From contig KV921236.1 in assembly GCA_002081555.1 (NCBI GenBank), positions 1 to 50,953 on the forward strand: a DNA stretch of 50,953 nt, written 5' to 3'. Both the position numbers and the translations under genes were made by a program. The DNA is from Protostelium mycophagum (taxonomy: Eukaryota > Evosea > Variosea > Protosteliida > Protosteliaceae). Under the pieces are notes generated by a model. It saw only the letters and a list, made by a program, of their open reading frames with translations. It was not told the DNA's origin and did no database searches. Positions 11,101 through 24,000 of this stretch are shown in pieces. Position 1 is the first letter of the stretch. The number at the start of each line of letters is the position of its first letter.

Positions 11101-14100
11101 AATCTTGAGCAGTTTGGGAGTTTTGAAAATTCGAGGAAAATTCCAGATCTGAAAAATTCATTGAAATTTCACCTCAAGTTCTGATGAGGAGAGTTCATAT
11201 GGTTCAATATCATAGACATAAGTCCCTCTAAATAAGGTGCCGTCTTTGATTTGAAGACAGCTTTAGACAGTCTCACTACAACGAGTACGAGAACAGGGTA
11301 GACCTTCATCACAAATCCTGTGCGAGGTTAGACCGAATTCAAATTTTGAAAATTAATAATATCAAAAAGGCGGGAAAGCACAAATGAATCAATATCTTTT
11401 ATACAAAAACCTTCTCATCCCAAATTAAATTCTCATCGAAATTTCTCCGAAATATCATAGAATCATCCTACCCTCATTATTACTGGAAAGTAGCAGGTTA
11501 AACAATTTGAAGATAGTGTCATTTATCGGATTGTCTTCTACGTCTAATACGTCCAGATGGCATTCCACAAACAACAAAGTGACATTCAGAGATAGTAAAT
11601 TCACTTCACTGCAGTCGTTTTTGTCCTGTTGCAATCTGAGAATCGCAGAGATTGGATCGAAAATTGGTGCTCCATTTTGTCAGAGACTTGCAAGACTTCG
11701 CGGTATTACAGGATTTGGTGATTCCCACGATTCTCGGTAATGAACACGTTAATTACCGAGACTTTAACGTGGTGTGGGGAATCTGACCAAACTCTGCAAT
11801 AGCTACCGTGAAGTTGAAAATTAAATTAAATCTCATATCAAGATCTTGCAATCTCCCAAGATCTTGAGAATCTCCAAAGATCTTGAGAGTTTCCGAGAAT
11901 AGGTTGAAAATGGGATGAATTCTCACCATAAATCTCTCGAGGGTTATCCTGAGAAAGCCCAGAAATTGATCCTTCCGTATCAAATCTTCTTTTGCCCACC
12001 ATGACCGCAGTAATTTTCTGTGGCAATGCTTCAAGACAAACAAGAAGCACATCATCCACTTCTGCAAGTCTAAATCATTGGTGGAATCGTTGAGAAATAG
12101 GGCAGATAAGCTTGCGTACTCCTTCACAATCTACAACGCATTAATTCTGGAGAAAAAGTATTCGATTTTTTTGAAGGATTTTTGTGCAAAAAAATTGAAA
12201 AAATTCTTTTCCGAAATTAAATCATTTAACTAATTTCCCACCGTCAATAGCAATGGAAAGTATATATCAGCGATGTCGCGGAGTCTATCACCAGAGTAGC
12301 GGTCATCCAGTTCGTGTTTTCTGAACAATGCCTTTAAGAGGGTGATCCACTGCCATTGGTCCCTGTTGCCCACATCCCTAACACTCTGGGAAATTTCGTG
12401 GAGAATTATACCGCTCAGGAAGTGCTTACGCCTGGGAGAGTTTTATCAGAATGAGAATGAAATTTTTCTTGTAAAAATTCAAACAAACTTTTCAACAAAT
12501 AAAAATAATAGTAATTATTACAATAAAATTTCCCATGGGAAAATAAAATCGTACCAGAAGGTGATGGGAATATCAGCGAGGGGGACGTCTTGTATGTCAA
12601 TTCTACCCACTGAGTTGAGAGGAATGAAATGCTCGAAATCGCTTATGATCTTTAGCCAGGTGAACTTGGCCTTACCACCCCATGCAGCAGAGTCGGTGGA
12701 TGTGGATGTCTACAACCAGTCAGACTTATCATTTAGACTATTAATATATTCGTGCATCTCCAACGATATAGATACCTGTGTATATTCGTATATAATCTGG
12801 AAGACAAGACCCCTGTCCAGTAGAGAGAACAAATCATTCATGAACAATGGCGGGGAGACGGTGACATCATACGAAGAAAGCGTAACCACTCTCTTCATCA
12901 ATTTCTGTAATCGATCCGTAAATTTCAGCGAAAATCTGAGGAAATTTCAGTATCTGTCATCCAAAGAATCTTCATGGAGAATTCAGTGAAATTTTGGAGA
13001 ATTTCTGACCTGCCGACATGTGATGGAGAATTGATCAGGCCTCTATCTTGTAGATCCAGAGACATGGACTTGGACATAATTTGAAACAAAAACCAAGAGC
13101 TCTTTAGTTGTGATATCTTCTCGTAATCCTTTTTTAGCACCGAGAACCAGTATTTACACAAGGCCTTTCAATAGTTATTATTGGCTCGTTGTAGATGGAA
13201 TATTGAGATATGTGGTGTTTTGGTGGACACAGAATAAATTTTTTGCAGATAATCATTTTACGTTCTGAATGTTTTATCTTTAGCAGAAGAATTTCATCAA
13301 GTTGTATTTGTGACATCATACAGAGATATCTCACATCATATACGGGCTTCCGGCAGCTAGTTCCATCCTCGTTTACAAACACTGGGTTGTCAAATACGTA
13401 ATATACGTAAGACGCCAGCACACTCTGCATCAACTGACTGTTCATCCTGGCAGATTTCAATACTCGAGATCACCACTTCGACACCTCCCCCCACTCACTT
13501 TTTGAGTATCCCCACTACGGCTAAAAACGCCTGCTTGGCCTCGTTCCTGTCGGGCTTCACCATTACGTAGAACAATGCGTTCAGCAGAACCGGGAGAAAT
13601 CGGATACAATTGGTTGGGTCAACATTAGAAGACACTGCCGAGATGGAGGACATACTGAACCCTACAAATGTCATTTTTATTATTTTGATTATTTTGCATG
13701 GGATGATAAATTGTCTGTGAGATGAGGAGATACCATCAAATTAAATTACCGAGCCTCTGTGGATTGACACTGACAGATGAGCTCGATGCAACCGTCTTCA
13801 ATTGCAGGTTGGGAACTGAGCTTCCTTTGGACCTGTGATATCTCAGTGAAATTTCATTGAAAATTGTCTGTCGCGATCTGTAGATGGAACGATCCCCACC
13901 TCAAGGGGGATGTACCAGAGGGTGATGTGACTAATGATGACGTAGTCAACGATGTTCCGCTCCTCAATAAGGTGCCGGTTGTCTCACTGGTAGTCTTGTA
14001 ACATTCCAAGAAAAATCTGTTGAGCACGGGGTCGTTGGTGTAGATGGAGGAGTTGAGGCGTGTCCTCACGACTAGTTTCTTCTCCTTACTCATCTGTGAA

Positions 14101-17100
14101 ATTTCAACGAAATTTCGCGAAGACAACTCTGAAATCCTCTCGAATTTTCTCCATGGAAAAGTGCGCGAAATTTCGAGGAAATTTCACCTTGGCGGTTCCT
14201 TCGGCGAGGTAAGAGCCGGTAAGTTCGCCTTTAGATACGGGGATCATGTGCCTCTCATCATTCACCACCTTCTGGCCCTCATATAGAGGCAAGAATGAAT
14301 GTCCGATCACCGTATACACTTTCGTCCCTGTCTCACATCAGATTTTTTTAAGAAGATTCCAGGAAATTTCGACGAAAAGTCTTTAAAATATTGAGTTTAG
14401 ATGAAAGATATTCTTGGCAGCATCAAATAACTTGAGAAAATTGGATTTTGTCTAATGCGAAAAATCCGCAATCAATTTACAACGTTGCAGCTCCGTAAAA
14501 CTGCACCACAAAACTACCATGACTACAACAACACCCTCGATGCTTCACCACCGTCTACAACTGACCTTTCTTGGTAGTACAGTTGTAATAGGTGAAAAAC
14601 AGATGCATCCTGTTGGTCAGAACCATGGGCAGCTTGATCTTGATCTCTTCGTTAAATGTAAACATCCTTCCAGAAGATACGGCAGAAGTGAGGTAATAGC
14701 TGTGGAATCCGCGGTTGAAGGGCCAATAGAAATCCTTGGAGGACAGATTTTCGCCGGAAAATTCGTCGGTACGTAATTCGACTTTTAGCTGAGATTTCTC
14801 AGATGTGATGATGAAAAGTGGGATTTTTGGCTCGTTGTAGATGAAGATATCACCTGTATGGTCGCCTCGCTTGGAAGTCTCAAAGCCACAGACTCGGGGT
14901 AAATATACAAGTCGTTGTAGAACGTCGTGTGTGGCCAGGGGTCGGATTTTTCTTCGAAAAATCCCACCTCTTGTACAATCTCGGCGTCATCAGCTAAGTT
15001 ATCCTCTTTCATTGGGTTACGGCTGCTGTTGAGCCTCCTCCCCTTTGGCTCTGTCCTGACGGTCTTCACCTCGATGGTCAATTTCTGGGGGAAGACTTTG
15101 GATTTCTGCGAAATTTCAGTGAGATTTCGGGGATGAGGAAGATTATGTGGTGGAAAATCTGACCCTGACGGTATCATTCGGTTGAAAATCATATGCCTGC
15201 ACGTGTTATTCGTTTCTGTTTATATTATTATAAAACTCACCTGCTCATTCGTCACGATAATGCCGGGCTTTATGAGCCTCAGCTCCATCTGAAATTTCCT
15301 CGAATTTTCATAACCCTTGCTAGGGCTGACCGCACCAGCTGACATGGGGTTGACGACGCTCCCGCCAATTTTCCCGGTCTCATCGAATAGGGAGACTACA
15401 CCCCAAAAGACCTGCACCAAGGGTTGGCCTTTAGAGGTGCGTGGATTCACCAGTTCATCGACGGCTAATTTGAACATGTCAGAGTCTTTTCTGGAGACCT
15501 GGAGACTTTCAATTTCCCGTGAAATTTCTAGGATTTTTGCGGGAGATTTTAAAGTTGATGAATTTTCGGTGAAATTTACCGAAGTGAGTATGTCTGTGTC
15601 TGCGGCATCAGAGCTGCGCAAGAGCCTTGATATCTTGACTAACAATATGATATCTTTCAGGTCATTTGTGTTTGACACGTTGACGAAAAACAATGGTCTG
15701 ACTCTCCTCTGTTCCAACTACAACTCTGTAAATACNNNNNNNNNNNNNNNNNNNNNNNNNNNNNNNNNNNNNNNNNNNNNNNNNNNNNNNNNNNNNNNNN
15801 NNNNNNNNNNNNNNNNNNNNNNNNNNNNNNNNNNNTAAAATCACAAAATAATTTTTTTTGAGTTTTGATAACTCCCAAAAAACATCAAAGTTATTTTTAG
15901 TTGCAATTTCGTACCAAATACCCCATCACAAACTCAATAATATTTTTTTAATTAGACATCTGACCTCAATCCACTTCATGGACTCGTCAGAGACACAGTT
16001 GTAGTCCTCGGAGATCCTCTCCCTCGTCTTCGTATTATGCAAAGAGAAGTTGTAGAACAGAGGTTCTTTGACCGTGTCCAGAGTGAATTCGTTGATGAGA
16101 AACATGGTCTCCGGCATGCGCTCGATCAGCGATGCGACAGATGGGATGATGGGTATGTGCATCATCTCTTTATCCTGACTCGGAAATTGTGAAAAGAGGT
16201 CCTGCTCTTGGTACTTCTGCGAGGGTTCAGCCGGATGACTTTTTTGTTCTGCTCTACACTGTTGTAGATCTTCAAAATGGTCTATTTTTAGAACATAGAA
16301 TGGAAGAGGCCATATGTAATAAAAGGAGACAAATATATTTTAAAAAATTGAGATTACCAAGCCAACCCGGATTTGCTTTCCGAATTTTCCAGCCGGCATT
16401 CCCGCCTTTTCTATAGATAACATCCCCTCATCGAGCGGACCTGTACGCGTCATCTACAACTCCAAAAATAGACTCACTCGTTGTAGATGAGAGAATGGCA
16501 GAATTATCTCCACTGCTGCTTCTGGGGCTGTTGACCAGCGGAACGAGATCCATTTCTGCTTGCGATTTGAATTTATTTCCGAAATGTGAATATCTATGTC
16601 TTATCGTTCTACAACGAATCAGATGATTCTATTTTTAGACATTCGAAAATCGAATTATCTGTACTTGAAATGATTTATTGTTTAAAAATCGAATTTAAAA
16701 TTATAAATATAAAAAAATGACCTGCTGTCGTGTGTTATAATCTTCAAACACTCTTTAATATACGGCTCAAGTGTTTGCATGTTCTGGTTTTTTATAATCT
16801 GCGAGATGTCACTGAAATTTCGCTGAGATATCACCGTACCTCGTCTTCCTCAAAGCCTCTGCTCTGTTTCTTGACGAAAACAACCTCCAAGTCGTCGTTT
16901 GGGTATGAAAATACACCCTTGCCCATAGCCTGCTCATTTTTACAATGTTGTAGATCACCGAATATTTATATTGTGTGGACGAACTTTGTGTCTGTTATTG
17001 TTGCGGATTATTTGACAGTCTTATTGTTCTATGGATCAGTCACGGTAAGCAGACGGTAGTTCACGGTAGCTTAACGACTCTGTCGCAATCCCACAAATAA

Positions 17101-17580
17101 CAATACGCCATGTATTAATTTTTGACAGCTTCCACAGGTAACACCGATTAAGACACCCCAAGGAAATAAAGAGGCACATAAGATCAACAGAATAAAGAAA
17201 CAAGTCAATCGCGACATTGTCTTGAGTGTCTAGAAATAAGATCTGACGTATCATTCTCGATGACGTACCTCCCAGTCGATGTTCAAGATCTCATTGGAAG
17301 GAGGAATGTAGACTGACTTCCTGGCTGCCCTCTTCAGAGTTGGTGAAGATAATGATACACGCCTCGCAGGCGACGGATCCAACTCTGCATTTCTCCTCTC
17401 TCTTGTCTGTGCTTCAATTACTAAGAAGGTGCTCGGTGAAGGTGTCTGATTTTCTAATCGTCCCTCATATTCTCCGAATTCAAAAGGGCTAGGTGTTTCT
17501 TGAGACGTGTTTGTGTCAATTGAACCTCTTTGGGAAATGCTCTGTCCGCTTGGGACCTGTATGTGTGACGATGAATTCAT
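8158..17580 (-). CDS. DOCK-family (zizimin-like) Rho guanine nucleotide exchange factor
   Basis: Activates Rac/Cdc42-type GTPases through a DHR-2 domain and binds lipids through a C2-like DHR-1. The gene is split into many short exons. The first exon 17580-17269 encodes a Ser/Pro-rich 104-residue start (MNSSSHIQVPSG...IDWE). Around 15930-16160 lies EPLFYNFSLHNTKTRERISED and around 15600-15715 VRPLFFVNVSNTNDLKDIILLVKI, both typical just before DHR-1. DHR-1 spans about 14100-15200 (TTFYNDLYIYPES, EEIKIKLPMVL, FFTYYNC, IGHSFLPLY). The armadillo-like middle includes WMMCFLFVLKH...LLRSWWAKED at about 11950-12100. DHR-2 occupies about 8160-10800: SPDLRMTWLDSLS, DPVECAIESM, HVGPMKFCEVFL, LGLEINQRI, ending near TPRMSQQ. 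The tryptophan-rich repeat-like middle and DHR-2 resemble DOCK-C/D more than DOCK-A/B. A 100-N assembly gap interrupts it, so an exon may be missing. Confidence 0.88.
15736..15835. other. Assembly gap of exactly 100 N
   Basis: One hundred undetermined bases inside the DOCK gene, between the exon ending before 15735 and the one at 15930-16160. The round number suggests a scaffolding placeholder of unknown real length. Open frames reading through it are artefacts. Confidence 0.99.
16451..16489. repeat. Inverted pair of the ATCTACAAC word
   Basis: CATCTACAAC at 16451-16460 and its exact complement GTTGTAGATG at 16480-16489 flank a 19-bp spacer within the DOCK gene. The pair can form a 10-bp stem. 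It is the only place where two copies of the word face each other so closely. Confidence 0.8.
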
Positions 17581-18029
17581 ATTACAAATAATATACTTTT
17601 CGGGGAGTGAGGTCACCACCTTTCGTGTCTGAGAGACCACTCATATAAACTGGTCTTTCCGTCCCCTTGTTGTTTGTGTCGTCTGATTTCGAGTGAATTA
17701 AAACCACAAAATGACATTCTGTCATCCAAACAACCGAAAACCTCCATATTTTCACAACAAGAACACAGAACACAAAGAGATCTTGAGAGGATGATCGATG
17801 ATCGGAAGCTATCCACTCACCGTGATTATGATAGAGAGGGTAGTATCTGATAATGAATGACACTGACGAGATGTATCACGTTTGTCCTTAAGATGATGTC
17901 AAGGTGTCTTGAGGCCGAGTCTGACTCGATCGTACATGCCATCTTATAGATGTCATCCCAATTACAACGAGACAGGCTATAAATACGGAACATCGTGCCA
18001 AGCTTCAGGCACTCGCCCTCGACACCTTC
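17581..18029. promoter_or_regulatory. Divergent promoter region, DOCK / CFAP46
   Basis: 449 bp separate the two start codons. TATAAATA at 17978-17985, 45 nt before the CFAP46 ATG, is a plausible TATA box or transcription start region for the plus-strand gene. No equivalent is obvious for DOCK. Minus-strand open frames here show no family resemblance and are taken as chance. Confidence 0.45.
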
Positions 18030-21000
18030 ATGGCCACACAGAAGAAGTGGTTCATCCTCTTTGATAAAGCGAAGAAATGTAAGTCAGAGGACAGCAAGAT
18101 ATACGAAGCCGCTCTCCTCGAAGCGGCAGAATGGCTGCCCAAATTGATGGAAGACAACACAACCAACAGTGACGACAAAGCAGAAGCAGTCATGTCGCTA
18201 TGCGATTTGGCAGTTAGCACAGGGGAGATCAAAATGGCATTTAATATTATGGAAGAGAACCTGATCAATCAGTACACAGCCCAAGCATTATTGACATCCA
18301 CTCCAGCACCGTATGGTGTACCTCCTAATATCTTCAAAAGACTGAAGAAGGAGACTGCGACGAGAGCTTTTGTGATGAAAATCAATTTGATTTTGTTGGA
18401 CACATCCAGATCGGTACGTTCTGTCGCCTGATCATAACATCGGTGCACTCTCGAGTTGTTACTAATGATAGTATTAATATGATCAGATAACCAACGACGA
18501 ACTCCTCAACGCAGCTTTCTATATCTCAACTATAGTCAATTACGCTACCAAATTGCCTCCATCAAAGTGATCATCTCATCACCATTTTCATTCTCATGCT
18601 TCCAGATGGTCTCATGTTGTCTATAACGCTTCAATCAATTTCTGGAAATTATGTGGTTCCATTGTGAATGGAACACCGCCCTTAGGACAAGGCTTGGTAC
18701 CAGACCCGTTGAGGATCCAAATTCTTCCCACTTTAGAGGTGGTCGCGCGTGGATTGGAGGAAGTGAATGACGTGGATACCGAATGGAGGATGAAACTGTT
18801 GGTGTGAGTATCTCATTTTCAATACTAAAATATGGGTTTCTGTTGTTCTTTGAGCCAAGGAAAAATGAATTTTCCACATTTTAATGCTGCATGAATTTGC
18901 TATCAGAAAATATTACCCCACAGACACGATTTTCAAAATGAAAAATAATTGCGGTAACTACCGCTCTGTTGCTGTGAGTAACACGTAATATTACCGTGTA
19001 TCGTATGGCAACTGGTGAAATGTAGAAATATCACCAGGGAAACAGTCTGTTACCGTGATAGTCACGTCGCCTTACTAGGATTATAAAAAATAATTGCCTA
19101 GTATCTTTATGTTTCAAATGGTACAAATCCGTGTCTGCGGGGTAATATTGAAGAACAAAAAATTCTTATTGAATGAAATTTAAAATAACTTAAAAAAATT
19201 AAAATTTTACAGAATGTTGTGCAGGATGCATGATGAGGCCAAAGCGAGAGACAAAGCTCTCAAGGTGACCATATATTTTTTGGAAAAATATATTATTGTC
19301 CCATATCTTTAAAACTATTATTATCTTTGAATATTCACTGAAATTTCCAGGCCATCAATCAGGTGTGGAGTCTCCTCTCTTCCCCAGTTTCCCAGAACGT
19401 TTCTCTGTCTTTTCGTGAGGAGATATTGAGGATGAGGGTCACCTTACTTCATTGGACATCTACAACGACGGAATGGACCTCCAAAGTGAAGAGTGATGCG
19501 GCATCACTTCCCGCCAGTTTCGAGTCTCAACATTTGAAAGTGGCCCTCACGTGTCAGATGGTTGTATTGTATCCTTTATACAGGATTTTTAATAAGCTTT
19601 CGACTTCTGTGCGTCAAAATGACAAATCAAGTTTGTGTATGTGAATACGAATGCGGCTTTGCCGTAGTGCCTGCATGATGCGATTACTATAACATAGAAT
19701 CGAGTAAATGATCCTTTACACCGTTGTAGAGGCGTCACTCCCAAATCCCGCGCTCTCTCAGAACTCCGAGAGGCTCACGTGATCGCCCTTTCTAATCTAG
19801 AAGAGACGTCATCTTTCACCTCTAAAACAGACTCCACACGTGCCGGTCTCGCAGCCGATCTTTTAGTCGAAGTGGGAAGCCTAATGCTGAATCACATGGT
19901 GTTGTCTCCGAGCTTGAATATGTATTTCTTAGGTCCTCTACAACTGGCACAATTCGCCTCAGATTTAGCCATCGCGAAGGGGTGTGCAGACGGGTGAAAA
20001 TTGAATGAAATTTCGATGAAAAATGGAAAACTAATCGTTACGTAGAATAATAGAGAGTCACAGATATCACAATGTGAGATGCAGAGTGAATGCTGAACTC
20101 TTAATGGCTCAGGTGAGTTACAATATAACTTTTTTCCAACTTCCCCACAGTCTAATTTTACAAATTTCAAGAATCATAATGAATGTATCAGTCTACAACG
20201 CTGTAGGTCGCTGTGATTCAAGAAGAATTGGACTTTTATTACACTGTACAGATGACAAAACAACTGCAACCTACTATTGTAAATTATAAATTGTCCTATG
20301 GAAATGTACCCCTACAAGCTCTGCCACAATCCAGCAATAATGACTCTGAAAGCAAACATGTGAGATCGTCAAAGTTTCAATTTGTGATTTCATTTCACAA
20401 AACGTCAACTATCTCGACAATATTGCGGTTGTGCATATACACAAAGAGTTTCAGTTTTCCCGCCCAAAGTAGATATTTGAAGTTTGAATCTGATCATTAC
20501 AGACGGAACCACCGCCAGAGAGGGCATCTAGATATCGTATAAGAATAAAAAGCCTCATGCAGATGATGAGATCACTCACTCTAGCTCTAAAGACCTATAC
20601 TGACTCACCACAAGACGACAGCAACGAAGTGATGTGTATCAACATTTGTTATATGATTTGGAACGTCGCGTCCCCGCTGATGCAGGTGAGATCGACTACT
20701 ACACTGTTGTAGATCTCCATTTTGTATCGATTAGAGAATGAGTGAAATGACTGGTTGTAGAGGAGAATGTACTCATCAATACTGAAGCCTTTCCGCAAGA
20801 TTGAGGAAGTTATAAACACTCTGTCCAAATTTGCATCTGACGGGTCAGTCTTTCCCCCAAGTTATCAATGAAAATAACATGCATCAGAATGACAAACGAG
20901 TATATCCAATTCAGCAACTTGATACATTTATTCATCGCCACGTCAGAGTACGAGATTGATCAAAACTACCAAAAAGCACTCAAGACTCTGTCAAAATGTC

Positions 21001-24000
21001 ACAAACACAGCGCGAATTTCGAGACGTTTTCAACGAATCACGTTGAGCCACTGAGAAGAAGGATCGTCGCCCGCATGACCCCGCAAGAGGTGATTTTCCC
21101 GCCAAAACCATCGAGATATCTTATTTTTATGTACAAACCGAAATTTCCAGGAATTAGAAAGCGATGAGAGCGAATGCCAACAATTAATCGACAAAGTTCA
21201 TGACGTATTAAGAGGAAGGGGGATCTCTCAATTTGAAAAGAAGAGGCTAGGTCTCGAGATCACTGATCAGTCATTACAAGATGTCATGCTCAGGTGTCGT
21301 TTTATTTTATTCATCATCTGAGAAGGTGTAGAAGAGCGATGGACCTGTTGTTAAATGTGGAGAAGGACAACGTAAATGAAGTGAACTACAACTCGATCAA
21401 AGGAAGGGGTGTTCTGTGGGCACAGATTGCACTAGGTGAGTCTTTATAACCGAAGACGCTGTTATTCGACACCTTCTCTTCACTTGCATCACGTGACCTG
21501 ACACTCACAGTCGCAAAGGAATGTAACTCTTACGATCTCTTCATGACCTCTTCCGAACACTTTCTCCATATGGTGTATTGCCCAGAAGACGCCATCATGC
21601 CATCTACAACGCTTCCAAATAACAAAGACCATCACGATGGGAATTTCAAAAAGTTGGTGTCGTCCAAATTGAAAGAGGACGGTCACGTGACCATCTTGAT
21701 GGCGAGAGTATTTTATGAGAGAGGAAAGGTATGGTTCGTTGTAGATCAGCTGATTCTGATGCATCAATTGTAGATGATATCCTCCCTTCTGTCAACTACA
21801 GCGGATGTCTCGGAAAAGATGGATATAAGAAATCGTGCATTGGAGTGCTTCTTGGCATGTTCACATATCGGGGTCGATCAAAAGCGTGATGACGTCATCA
21901 TAGCAGGTTTAACCGCCGTATCCGACATTCTCAACCCCGACAAGAGTCCCGGAGGCCCGGACAAAGCTAAAAATACCCCCAAAAAGATCCCCGTGAGCGC
22001 AAATAGAAGAGCTTCGGTGTGTTCTAAACTGATCCGATATCATTTAACATTACACAGACACCGCTTGAGAAGACAACCACAGGCGCATCGGAGGAACCTC
22101 TTTTCATGTCACATCACGTACAACTGCAAGAATGTTATATGATGATCATTCAAAACCAAGTTTTATTATTACCACCAAACACATTGCAAGCCTCGATCAA
22201 CACTTCCGTCATTATAGGTGAAGATATCATTCTTACTCCACAAATCCTATACAAATTGGGTTCGGCTCCTCATCTCTCGCAGCGATATGCACACTGTTAG
22301 CATCCGCATTAGAGATACAAGGAAGGGGGAAGAAGAAGGTGGTCCCCCCTCCTGCCGCAGTGAAGAAATCAGCCACAAGGAAAGATCCGAGTGCCAGTAA
22401 TATGGCTGAGATAGTGCCACAACTGTCTGCAGAACACAAACAATGCGAGGAGGTGTGTAAGTTTGCGTTAGGTGAGCGAGTTTATAAATTTATATATCCA
22501 TGGATTTCAACCAAAGCTTCGTGTTGCCACGTACATCAAGTTATCGCACGTTACATGATGTCTTATATCTCTGAGTGATGATAGCTATCCCTTTAGTGTC
22601 TAATGGCAGTGGACTTGCACAGAAGAAAATACTATTACGCATCGTATCGCGCATCTCTTCGGCCAAACTGCTGTCGAATGCTTCTGCCGGAAGTAACTTC
22701 GGCATCTCTACCGCCAACCTCATAGAATATCAATGTCTCAGTCTTTTGGAACAGGTGAATATTGAAGAGCTTTTATTCATTCAGATTCGGCAAAACTCTG
22801 TACTTTTTTTTTATTTTTATGCGCATAGATAAAAGTGATGGAAGGCGATCCTAAAGGAAAGGAATTACTCAGTAAAATGGCTGAACTGCTGATCAATAGT
22901 TTATCAACGGGTGAGATCAAACATATATGAATTGGCTCTTTAACACTGACAACCATAGTGAATACAGCTTGGGCTATGTACCCGGTGCTTCCACAAAACC
23001 ACAATTCGTCTCTGGTTTGGGAGCTTTGCGTCATGCTATCGCTCGACTGCATGACCTACAAGATGTATTCACAGGCAAAAATTCTGGCGCAGAGAGTTGT
23101 CGAACTGGTGACCTTCGTGGAACCTTGGCGGGAAAAGGTGAGTGACGGCTTGTAGATGTGTATTTACTATTGTAGATGGAGAAATCTGGTGAGGTTTTTT
23201 ATCACGTCACCGTGATCTATGTGTGGATTGCCATCGCTTATAGTATTTTGGCACAACTTGCCGAATTACAGGTGAAATCTGATGAAAATTCATATCATCT
23301 CGTTGTAGAATGTCAGATTGATGAAATTAGGGTTCTGCAGATCAACCCCTTGAAGCTAAACGCCAATCTCTCGGTTATTACCGTGCCGCTTTACGATATG
23401 CGAATTACACGCCCCAAATATACCGGACGCCATTCGTCTACAACGCTTGTTGCCACGTTTGGAATGCGATGATTGCATTTTCACAGAACTTGACAACAAG
23501 AATCATGATGATCAACCCTTTACAAGAGTTAACTCAGAGCACCAAAGGTAAATCTCCACGAAAATTCACATTATTTACATTTTAAAAACAATGAGAACAT
23601 GATGATGAATGGAGGCTCAAGAAATATTTATACGGACTGTGCCCTCTGTTCTATATGTTTCAAAGTGATACTGAATCTGTGCAGCGATAGATGACCAACA
23701 CTGGATCTTTCAAGTGGATATTTACCACTTCTTGCTGTCATGCTATAGGGACCTCAATATGTACAAAGAGGGGTCACAAGGGGCAGCAGAGGCGTTTAAA
23801 ACTATTCCCGGAAATTTCGCGTACCCGTTGTGGAAACACAGGATTTATTTTTCCAAGAAAATGAACGAGGCGGTCTCTCTTACCTTCATGCAGAAGGGTG
23901 AGTTTTCAACAAAATTTTCCGGAATAATCCGTGAATCCTCATGCTTCTGCAGGTGTAGATCTGGCCGAGACTAGCTTGGAGGCAGCGAGGGCCACAAATA

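Noticed and set aside
15317-15838. Plus-strand open frame running through the N gap
   Set aside because: It lies antisense to clear DOCK exons and includes undetermined bases.
17582-17863. Extra N-terminal exon of the DOCK gene
   Set aside because: The frame has low-complexity content without family blocks, and a good start at 17580 already gives an in-phase first exon.
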